In this document: in pieces, positions 16,561-23,654 of the stretch
How positions within the stretch are numbered: the stretch's first letter is position 1
Layout: each line of letters starts with the position of its first letter
DNA from: a virus
Length of the DNA stretch: 64,000 nt
IMG/VR virus record: IMGVR_UViG_3300036795_000250
Span: 1-64,000 of that record
Direction: 5' to 3' (one strand)
The notes under the pieces: model-generated
What the model saw: only the letters and a program-made list of their open reading frames with translations
What the model was told of the DNA's origin: nothing
Database searches by the model: none
Program-made: the position numbers and the translations under genes

Positions 16561-17100
16561 ATGCCTGCACAATTCTGGGAATCCACACTCAACTCGCCAC
16601 AGCTCGGAGCAGGCGCATCCCTCAACACATCGGCGGCTCTCACCGACATCTCTCCCGCTCCGCAGTTGGTGCTGCCGGGAAACTTCCTCTATGTCGGGTC
16701 GGCACTGCGACTGACCGCGTTCGGCACCTTCGCCACATCAGGCACGACGCCGACGCTGCTCCTTGGGTTCTACTACGGCGGTATTGCTGGCATCGCACTG
16801 GCCGCGACCGCTGCACTGACGGCGCCGAACACTGCGACGGTCAATTGGCCATGGCGCCTGGAAGCAACGGCCACGGTGCGCACGGTCGGCGCCAGCGGGA
16901 CGATCATGGTCCAAGGATACTGCGACATTGCTGCCACATTGACCACGGTGACCCATGTGCCAATTCCTGCGACTGCACTAGCTACTGTCCCCATTGACAC
17001 AACTGCGGCTAAGGCCATCACGGTTGGTGCGCAGTGGGGCACGTCGGCTGCGGCGAACATCGCGTTCTGCCAGCAGTTCATTTGCGAGGCACTCAACTAA
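16561..17100 (+). CDS. Fibre-like beta-rich structural protein
   Basis: A 179-residue protein made almost entirely of short Ala/Thr/Gly-rich strands (ALTDISPAPQLVLPG, LRLTAFGTFATSGTTPTLLL), consistent with a small jelly-roll-like head domain of a fibre. It sits inside the fibre cassette, 17 bases after the deacetylase-like fibre. No family named. Confidence 0.6.
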   Translation: MPAQFWESTLNSPQLGAGASLNTSAALTDISPAPQLVLPGNFLYVGSALRLTAFGTFATSGTTPTLLLGFYYGGIAGIALAATAALTAPNTATVNWPWRLEATATVRTVGASGTIMVQGYCDIAATLTTVTHVPIPATALATVPIDTTAAKAITVGAQWGTSAAANIAFCQQFICEALN

Positions 17101-17118
17101 GTCAGGTAGGAGTGCGTC

Positions 17119-19593
17119 GTGGCGCTCGTAACTAACAACTTCGAGGGCGGCACGGCTACTAGCACCATCACTACAGCTGGTAGCGGTGCCGCTAGCGGCA
17201 CCGCCTTCGACGTCGTCACCATCGGAACTGGCGCGGCCGTTACGTGGGACTCTACGCACTCAGCGCATGGCGCACTATCAGCCAAGATGTCCACCGGCAC
17301 CACGGCGTCCGGGGCCGATGTGGAATGGACGACGTCGGTCGGCGCCCAAGGTACCATTTACGGACGCTTCTATCTCTACGTTACCGCTAACCCGACTGCC
17401 AGCCAGCGCGTGATGACGACGGCTACATCTGGCGGCGCGACGCTGTGCAGCGGAATTTACCTGATGACTGACGGCACACTGCTTATGACAGATGCGGCCA
17501 CATCCACGATACTACAGACGACTAACTCGGTTAACCTCAACGGGTGGACGCGTGTAGAGTTTAAGGTGATCGGGAGTGCTACTGTAGGTCACATTGAGTT
17601 GGGTATATACAAGACAATGGACTCCAGTACAGCCACGGAGAGTTTGTCTTCGTCCAGCATCCTGAATACTGGCGGGACCATAGCTCTCTATTCAATAGGT
17701 AGTGGTGCGGATGTCAAAGCCAACCAGGTCGCAGTGTGGTTTGATGACGTCGGCTTCAGCACCACAGGGTATCTTGGTTCTACCTTTGTTGGTGGGAGCA
17801 CTTTTCCAGGAGCCTGGCCAGGGACCTATGCTCCACAATTCGCAGCAGCCCATCTTAACGTGCTGCTCCCGAACTTCTGGACCCACGACAGAACAGGCCC
17901 TTTTGTTGGCATTACCAGCTCAGACGCAGGGTCAAGTGTAGAAGGCACGAGCCAGGCCGTGAGCCTAAGCTCTTCGGATACAGGCTCAGGGTTTGAGTCA
18001 GGTCCCGGCCTGGTCTATCTGGGAGCCACCACCTTCCCTGGTTCTGCGCTGTACCTCGGTAGTGGCATACAGACGACACCAACATACGTAGCCGCCTCCT
18101 ACCCCGACGTTGGTTCGGGCACCGAGATCTCCAGCATTGCCGCGACGACCTCCGCTCCGGACACTGGTTCTGGAGCCGAGACCGGCAGTGTCGGCATCAC
18201 CGTCACCGACACAGGTGCCGGTACTGAGCTGGCCGCTGTCGCAGCTACTGCTACCGCCGCCGATACTGGCGGGAGCTCGGACCTCGGTGCCGTTGAGGTA
18301 CTGAGCGCCGACGCGGGTACGGGTGCCGATGTCGCTGTATTGGCGCTGAGCTCGGCAGATGGTGGCCTCAGCACTGACATGAGCGTTCTTGCCGCTACCA
18401 CCGCTCAATCAGACATCGCAGCTGGGCTCGATGGACAGTCTGTCTCTACGCTCCTGTCGGCAAATGACACGGGCAGCGCCGCCGAAGGGCAGTCCACTAA
18501 CGTCACTGTGACAGCTGACGACCTTGGCTCGGCTGTTGACGTCGCGGGCGTGGCCTCTCTTGAGGTCCGAACGAGCGACGCCGTCCAGAGCAGCGAAGCA
18601 ACAATTGTTTCGATCGTCGATGGGGACGTGGGCCAGTACATCGACCTAGCTGCTGCATCCTTGGCGCCTCCGGGGCCGACCAGCTTCGAGCTCGAATCCC
18701 CGACCGTCGTGCAGGTGTTGCGCCAGGTGACCACGCGAGCCAACGGGAGCATGTCCATCGCGTGGGTGCCGATCTCCCAGCTCGTGGGCGGCGAACTGTA
18801 CGGGCTGACGCCCCGGCGACCCTACGGAGACATCCTCGACGGAGGTCAGCTGGCGGTACGGCTTGATCTGCACTTCGTGCGCCCCGGCACCGTCGCCCAG
18901 CCGCCGCTGGCCGCTGGCTTCATGCCCGATCGAACGGGTGTGATGTTCGCCGACGTTTCAGCCGCCGGGATCCTGAAGGCGGGCGATCGAGTCCAGTGCG
19001 TGTCTGGACCTATCGACGGCATCTTCGAGATCCGAGTCATCCCGGATACACCTGCTGACTACAGCAAAGCTCACCACCTCGAAGTCGAAGTGATTGAGGT
19101 GAGCCAGCATAACGCGGACGGTTCCTATTTCAGTCCGGACATAGACTCTCTCTCGTTTCACAGCTTCATGCGCAACCTCTATGACCTCCGGGTCGCGGTT
19201 CTGCGTCGGGCCACGGTGTCAGAGTCCGGCGGGTCGGCGCGCGAGGTCTGGAACCAGATTGCCGACATCCCGGACGTCATGTGGGACACACCGGGTGAGA
19301 TGTGGTGTCGTCTGTCGCTGCGGCTGGTGCGCCGACACAAGGACGCGCTGCCTCCTCTGGTGGCCGGGCGTGCACCCGATCGATTCGGTGTGCTGTACTG
19401 CGACGTCACGCCCTTCCTGCGAGCAGGTGATCGCGTTGTCTGTCTCGAAGGGCCGATCGCGGGTACCTTTGAGCTACGAGTCGCACCTGACCTGAGTCCC
19501 AACCTGACGACGATTCATCACCTCGAAGTCCAGGTCATCGAAGTAGCCCAGTCGTTGGCCGGTATCTTTCCCCGGCCCGAAGTTGGCGCGTAA
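17119..19593 (+). CDS. Chimeric fibre / head-closure-like protein
   Basis: An 824-residue protein from GTG 17119. Residues 1-225 form a concanavalin-like sandwich (WTRVEFKVIGSATVGHIELG). Residues about 268-515 hold a dozen degenerate 16-20-residue repeats of the form Asp-x-Gly-x-x-x-Asp/Glu. Residues about 565-680 and 690-815 are two similar copies of a module with APDR/MPDR, AGDRV, GPI-G-FE-RV and HHLEV-VIEV, which I relate to head-closure (stopper) proteins by position and by general similarity. It lies where the stopper gene is expected, so it may carry that role while also displaying a fibre. No separate stopper gene is seen. Confidence 0.6.
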   Translation: MALVTNNFEGGTATSTITTAGSGAASGTAFDVVTIGTGAAVTWDSTHSAHGALSAKMSTGTTASGADVEWTTSVGAQGTIYGRFYLYVTANPTASQRVMTTATSGGATLCSGIYLMTDGTLLMTDAATSTILQTTNSVNLNGWTRVEFKVIGSATVGHIELGIYKTMDSSTATESLSSSSILNTGGTIALYSIGSGADVKANQVAVWFDDVGFSTTGYLGSTFVGGSTFPGAWPGTYAPQFAAAHLNVLLPNFWTHDRTGPFVGITSSDAGSSVEGTSQAVSLSSSDTGSGFESGPGLVYLGATTFPGSALYLGSGIQTTPTYVAASYPDVGSGTEISSIAATTSAPDTGSGAETGSVGITVTDTGAGTELAAVAATATAADTGGSSDLGAVEVLSADAGTGADVAVLALSSADGGLSTDMSVLAATTAQSDIAAGLDGQSVSTLLSANDTGSAAEGQSTNVTVTADDLGSAVDVAGVASLEVRTSDAVQSSEATIVSIVDGDVGQYIDLAAASLAPPGPTSFELESPTVVQVLRQVTTRANGSMSIAWVPISQLVGGELYGLTPRRPYGDILDGGQLAVRLDLHFVRPGTVAQPPLAAGFMPDRTGVMFADVSAAGILKAGDRVQCVSGPIDGIFEIRVIPDTPADYSKAHHLEVEVIEVSQHNADGSYFSPDIDSLSFHSFMRNLYDLRVAVLRRATVSESGGSAREVWNQIADIPDVMWDTPGEMWCRLSLRLVRRHKDALPPLVAGRAPDRFGVLYCDVTPFLRAGDRVVCLEGPIAGTFELRVAPDLSPNLTTIHHLEVQVIEVAQSLAGIFPRPEVGA

Positions 19594-19631
19594 AAACTGA
19601 TGCATGAGCGCGGTCGTGGATAGGGGCATAG

Positions 19632-20042
19632 GTGTCTATTCGTATAGAAGTCGATATGCACGAGGTGCTGGACGAGCTCGACCGACTCAAGGACATGCCT
19701 AACCTCCCGATGATTACCGGATTGGAAGGCGTCCTCGCTACTACCTTCACCCAAACTCAGCTAACGACGCCCGTAGATACTGGCTCATTGCGTGGCTCGG
19801 GCAAGATTTCCAGCGAAGTAACAGACGATCAATGGGATGGCGCCATTACTTACGGCGGTGCATCGCCAGGGTTTCCCCATGATCCGGTCAACTACGCGTG
19901 GTTTGTCCTCGGAGGACACATTATTGTGGCGTGGGGTCGCCGCATCCATGAAGGTAAGCAATACCAAGAAGCAGATAACTACATGCTTCCGTGGGCCTTG
20001 GGCGAAGAGGACTTTACGGAATCAATTCTTAGGGAACTGTGA
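19632..20042 (+). CDS. HK97 gp10-like neck protein
   Basis: A 136-residue protein from GTG 19632. It has the family layout: an N-terminal helix, TTPVDTGSLRGSGK near residues 48-62, and YGGASPG then VNYAWFV near 75-95. Such proteins join the head-tail interface. Order with the next gene (tail terminator) and with the tail tube is as in HK97-like phages. Confidence 0.75.
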   Translation: MSIRIEVDMHEVLDELDRLKDMPNLPMITGLEGVLATTFTQTQLTTPVDTGSLRGSGKISSEVTDDQWDGAITYGGASPGFPHDPVNYAWFVLGGHIIVAWGRRIHEGKQYQEADNYMLPWALGEEDFTESILREL

Positions 20043-20053
20043 GAGGACGCATG

Positions 20054-20542
20054 ATGAGCTCTCCAGTAATGACTGACGACGTAGTGCAGGGCGTGTGTAA
20101 GTGGCTGGCCACATTTGATGACGTCACCTCGCTCCTCGGGTCTGCTTCGGACGGATCTCCTTACATCTTTCAGGACACTCTGCACGCAGTGATGGAAGGC
20201 ACGCAACATGCTGCCATTGTCCTGAGCACCATGGGTGGCTGGGCTGCGCCCAACAACTACAACACGGCTGAGTTCCCCCGACTCCTGCTCGATCTCTGGG
20301 TTGACCCCATCCGAGACTCCAGCAACAACTACATCGAACTCGCCGAGACGCGGCGCCGCGCGCGGCAGATTTACATCGCGCTGAACTGGCACCTCCACCG
20401 GCCGCAGGTCGGCGATCCCGTCTACTGGGGAACCGTGCGCACGATTGGGTGCACCCGGCTGGGAGAGGTCGTCATCGCGTCGGTCCCCGACGGTGACGGG
20501 CTCATCAGGGCTCAGGTCTTTTACGGTGTGATCCTCGGATAG
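20054..20542 (+). CDS. Tail terminator protein
   Basis: A 162-residue protein. Of two adjacent ATGs the second (20054) has the better spacing from AGAGGA. The mixture of a helical start, LSTMGGWAAPN, FPRLLLDLWVDP and a repeated strand pattern at the end fits phage tail-terminator proteins, which cap the tube and join it to the neck. Position supports the call. Confidence 0.65.
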   Translation: MSSPVMTDDVVQGVCKWLATFDDVTSLLGSASDGSPYIFQDTLHAVMEGTQHAAIVLSTMGGWAAPNNYNTAEFPRLLLDLWVDPIRDSSNNYIELAETRRRARQIYIALNWHLHRPQVGDPVYWGTVRTIGCTRLGEVVIASVPDGDGLIRAQVFYGVILG

Positions 20543-20553
20543 GAGGTACGGCG

Positions 20554-20733
20554 TTGCCAGCTCCGCCGATATTCTTTCAGAACCTGACGCTCATGCTGGA
20601 AAGAGCGACCAGCCCAGCTGAGTGCGACGACTTGCTGGACTTGTGGTGGGATGCGCGCACACGAGCCTCCCAATGGGACGCTGATCAGTGGGGCTTAGAG
20701 AGCACTGACTCCGATGAGAACGGGACAACATAG
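20554..20733 (+). CDS. Small acidic hypothetical protein, TTG start
   Basis: A 59-residue frame from TTG 20554, preceded by AGGAGG at an 8-base distance, filling the gap between the tail terminator and a glycosyltransferase. It is Asp/Trp-rich (ECDDLLDLWWDARTRASQW) and ends ESTDSDENGTT. No family recognised. It ends four bases before the next start, which supports a real coupled gene. Confidence 0.6.
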   Translation: MPAPPIFFQNLTLMLERATSPAECDDLLDLWWDARTRASQWDADQWGLESTDSDENGTT

Positions 20734-20737
20734 CTCA

Positions 20738-21793
20738 ATGCGTATTTTGGTGAAGACGTCCCTGAGCCCTTACTCCGGTTACGGCCAGGACGGGCTGGGA
20801 GTGGTACGTGCGCTGACCAACGCTGGCCACGATGTCTACGTCCAGCCAGAGCATGTCGATGCGCCGCTGCCGTTCGAGGTGGCCCGGTTGCTGACCAAGC
20901 GCCTGGTGGCGCCGTTCGATGTGCTAGTCCATCACACTGACCCAGGCCAGCTCGGGCTGACACCGGAGGCCCGCAGTGCGGCCAGAGTCACCGTCGGCTG
21001 GACCATGTGGGAGTCCACCTCGCTGGTTCCGCAACTGAAGAACGTGCGCCTATTGCCCAAGAAGCTCAAGAGCTACGATCTCATCTTGGGGTATGACGCG
21101 GTTAGTACAGAAGCACTGCGCCCCTACGTCCGCACGTCGAAGTTGGCTGTCCTCCAGGGTGGATTCTGGCCGGACGAGTGGAAGGCCGCCGAGCGCAGTT
21201 GGTTTTCCGACCGGTTCGGTTTCGCGATGGTCGGTCAGCTCCACGAGCGCAAAGACCCGTTCGTCGCTATTCAAGCATTCCAAGAGCTCAAGACCGAGTT
21301 AGGCAGAGAGTTCGACGGCGCCGAACTGCATCTGAAGACTAATCTGCCTGGACTCCATTCTGCGATGGAGACCTGTATTCCGAAGCTTCGGGTGCATTAC
21401 GATGTGTGGTCGCAGGACATCCTCTATCAGTTCTACGCCAAACAGCATGTGCTGCTCGCCCCGTCGCGCGGTGAAGGCAAGAACTTGCCGGCCCTGGAGT
21501 TCCAGTCGACCGGAGGCGCCGTCATCGCCACCAACTGGGGAGGCATGACGGGGTGGCTGGACCGATCGTTCGCCTACCCTCTTCGGTACTCGCTGGCTCC
21601 GGTGGACCCTCAGCACCCCGAGTGCCTCCAGGCGAGAGCTGACAAGGATCACCTCAAAGAGTTGATGCTGCATGTCTTCCGCAACAGGGCCGAGGTGCGC
21701 GATAAGGCTGCCTTGGCTGCAAAGGTGATACCGCAGTCGATGAGCTGGGACTCAGTGATCAGTCGGCTTATGGACAACATCAATGCGATGTAG
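20738..21793 (+). CDS. GT4-type glycosyltransferase (GT-B fold)
   Basis: A 351-residue retaining-type glycosyltransferase. Residues 3-25 form the first strand and Gly-rich loop (ILVKTSLSPYSGYGQDGLG). VGQLHERKDPF near 168 is the domain-linker motif, and SRGEGKNLPALEF near 243-255 is the E-x7-E motif that binds the sugar nucleotide. ATG 20738 is chosen over 20714. It stands inside the tail module between terminator and tube genes, so a virion protein is a plausible acceptor (inference); host-surface or small-molecule targets are alternatives. Confidence 0.85.
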   Translation: MRILVKTSLSPYSGYGQDGLGVVRALTNAGHDVYVQPEHVDAPLPFEVARLLTKRLVAPFDVLVHHTDPGQLGLTPEARSAARVTVGWTMWESTSLVPQLKNVRLLPKKLKSYDLILGYDAVSTEALRPYVRTSKLAVLQGGFWPDEWKAAERSWFSDRFGFAMVGQLHERKDPFVAIQAFQELKTELGREFDGAELHLKTNLPGLHSAMETCIPKLRVHYDVWSQDILYQFYAKQHVLLAPSRGEGKNLPALEFQSTGGAVIATNWGGMTGWLDRSFAYPLRYSLAPVDPQHPECLQARADKDHLKELMLHVFRNRAEVRDKAALAAKVIPQSMSWDSVISRLMDNINAM

Positions 21794-21826
21794 GTAGAGA
21801 GGTCAAAGAGAAGAGGTGTGCAAAGG

Positions 21827-22075
21827 GTGGCTATCGAGGTAGAGATCCGTTGCCCTTCGGACTTGCGCAGGCTCTTCATGAAGCTTCAAATCTCTGGAGA
21901 GAAACCCAAATATGTCGACGGCAACCTCTTGGAGATAGCGTGCTCGGATTGTAAGCGCGAGCTACGCAAGCAGGGTGTTGAGATAGTTCGCGTGCTGCAT
22001 TACTTCAACTTCGTTGGTGAGTTGATTACGACAGAAGTAGTGCGTGGGGAGCCAGCCGATAGTAAAGGCGACTGA
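21827..22075 (+). CDS. Com-like zinc-ribbon protein
   Basis: An 82-residue protein from GTG 21827 (AAGAGG ten bases upstream; GTG 21818 is possible). It has ACSDCKRELRKQG in the middle and a later VLHYFNFVGELITTEVV. The single CxxC and strand pattern recall small Com-type translational regulators of phages, but the second pair of Cys is absent, so the function is not assigned. It precedes the tail-tube gene by 25 bases. Confidence 0.6.
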   Translation: MAIEVEIRCPSDLRRLFMKLQISGEKPKYVDGNLLEIACSDCKRELRKQGVEIVRVLHYFNFVGELITTEVVRGEPADSKGD

Positions 22076-22100
22076 TCCTCCGCACGGTTGAAGGTGAACT

Positions 22101-22670
22101 ATGTCGACTGGCATTTTTGAGGGCTTCAGCGTCTCTCATGCCGCGATTCTCGATGGAACGACTGGTGCGGAAGCGGCGTCGGTCTATGGCGTGCACACCG
22201 CATCCATTGCGGCCAACACGGGCAACTTCGACAACACGGGTGACGACACCATCCTGTCGACCTGGTACTGGATCGACTATGCCACGCTGACGGTCGAGGG
22301 CGGTTACGTGCCCTTCAGTACCATCGCGCTGTTGACTACGTCGACCCAGGTGTCGTCTGGTAGCTCGCCCAACGACTACTTCAGCCTGCCTCTGTGGGAG
22401 GCGGCTTCTGCCAACGTCCCGCCTAAGCCGGTGAAGATTACGTTGCCGTCCAAGGATAGTGCGGGCACCGTGCGGAACATGGACTATGTCCTGTTCAAGG
22501 TCCAGTTTAGCCCGATCTCCTTCACCGGTCCGGTGTACAAGTCTGGCCTGCGGCTGAACTACACCGGCCGCGCCATCATGTCGAACGTCGATGAGACCGG
22601 CGCCACCTTGGCTCGTCCCGCCATCGGCAAGATCGTCAACTACCCGGCCAACGCGGCAAGCCCACTGTAA
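22101..22670 (+). CDS. Major tail protein (tail tube)
   Basis: A 189-residue beta-rich protein with Gly/Thr/Ser loops (GDDTILSTWYWIDYATLTVEGG, cut here for length, and RPAIGKIVNYPA at the end). Position between the tail terminator and the two chaperone frames is the normal place for the tube subunit of long-tailed phages. The specific subfamily is not recognised. Confidence 0.75.
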   Translation: MSTGIFEGFSVSHAAILDGTTGAEAASVYGVHTASIAANTGNFDNTGDDTILSTWYWIDYATLTVEGGYVPFSTIALLTTSTQVSSGSSPNDYFSLPLWEAASANVPPKPVKITLPSKDSAGTVRNMDYVLFKVQFSPISFTGPVYKSGLRLNYTGRAIMSNVDETGATLARPAIGKIVNYPANAASPL

Positions 22671-22724
22671 GCCGGTCGGCGAGTTCTTTCGTAGCGTCAA
22701 TGCCTAGGAGACCTGGAGTCCACA

Positions 22725-23348
22725 ATGGCTGAATCCGAACTCGATGCGCTGGCCCCTGTTGCGGAGACGACCAAACTGTCCACGGGGACCGCTGTCGTCT
22801 ATGAGCCCTTGAAGACCCGGCAGTTTTTCGGCTTGCTTCGGATCGTGACGCGAGGCGCGGGCGCAGCGTTGGGCGACCCCACCTTGTTCTCGCTGAACTC
22901 GGACACGACCGCCCAGGAGTGGGGCCAGAAACTGCTGGCCCTGATTTTGGTCGCGGTACCCAACGCCGAGAACGAAACCGTCGCTTTTATCCAGTCAATG
23001 GTGAAACCAGACGGCCTGGTGGACAAGCCTGCGCGGTCGTTGACCAAGGCTGACACCGCGCACAACGCCGCACTATGGGCCACCCTCAGCGAGGAGCTGT
23101 TCAACCCGGAGCTGGAAGACACGCTGACCATCCTGGAGGACGTCGTCAAGCGCGAGTCGTCAGATCTGGTCGCCCTGGGAAAACGCCTAGCCACGATGAT
23201 GAAAGTGGCTCAAAAAACGGGACAGGTGCCGGAGACCGCGCAGCCGGCCCTCGAATCCCTGATATCCCCGGATCTGACCTCCTCGGAGGATTCAGCCGCG
23301 CCTTCGACATCATCGCCAGCGAGTACGGATGGACCGACGACGTCGTGA
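22725..23348 (+). CDS. Tail assembly chaperone (G-like)
   Basis: A 207-residue protein. Residues 1-150 are the helical chaperone domain; residues 170-207 are Ser/Pro/Thr-rich. ATG 22725 follows CTGGAG. It occupies the place of lambda gpG and HK97 gp13, before the tape measure. A slippery heptamer within the frame at 23177-23183 lets a share of ribosomes make a longer G-T fusion. Confidence 0.8.
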   Translation: MAESELDALAPVAETTKLSTGTAVVYEPLKTRQFFGLLRIVTRGAGAALGDPTLFSLNSDTTAQEWGQKLLALILVAVPNAENETVAFIQSMVKPDGLVDKPARSLTKADTAHNAALWATLSEELFNPELEDTLTILEDVVKRESSDLVALGKRLATMMKVAQKTGQVPETAQPALESLISPDLTSSEDSAAPSTSSPASTDGPTTS

Positions 23349-23617
23349 TGGAACTGACCATCAAGCGACTGCGTCAGTGCGTCGCCGCGATCTCTGAGCG
23401 GAAGTGGCTGGAGAGCCGAGCTCAGTGGCAGAACCTGACTTGGCAGACCAGGATGATCTGCCGATTCGTCGCCGCCACCGTGCCCATTCAGCCGGGAACC
23501 CGATCGTCCTTGTTGGAGGCAGCAGAAGACATCGGCGAGGAGCCGAATCAACCGGAGCAGTCGAAAGAGCCAGAGGTTGGCTCGTATGAACGGTTTATGG
23601 CCTCGTTCGGCAGGTAA
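22725..23617 (+). CDS. Tail assembly chaperone fusion (GT-like), -1 frameshift product
   Basis: Ribosomes slipping back one base at 23177-23183 (G GGA AAA, in the zero frame as GGA AAA) continue in the overlapping frame from 23183 to 23617. The product would be 153 residues of the G part followed by 144 residues of the T part, 297 in total. The T part has DLLGGFSRAFDIIASEYGW and ends ERFMASFGR. Such a pair binds the tape measure during tail assembly. The T frame has no good start of its own, which supports frameshifting. Confidence 0.8.
23177..23183 (+). promoter_or_regulatory. -1 programmed frameshift site GGGAAAA
   Basis: The heptamer G GGA AAA is in the correct register for the upstream frame: GGA occupies 23178-23180 and AAA 23181-23183. 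Slipping by -1 re-pairs GGG and AAA. The -1 frame is open from 23075 to 23617. The same register and place as in lambda (GGGAAAG) and many actinophages. Confidence 0.75.
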
Positions 23618-23654
23618 GTCGATTTTTACAGTGGTATCAGGAGAGTGAAATCGG

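Noticed and set aside
23211-23218. CAAAAAAC as the frameshift site of the tail chaperones
   Set aside because: In the zero frame it reads CAA AAA ACG, so a tandem -1 slip would mispair; GGGAAAA at 23177 is in perfect register.
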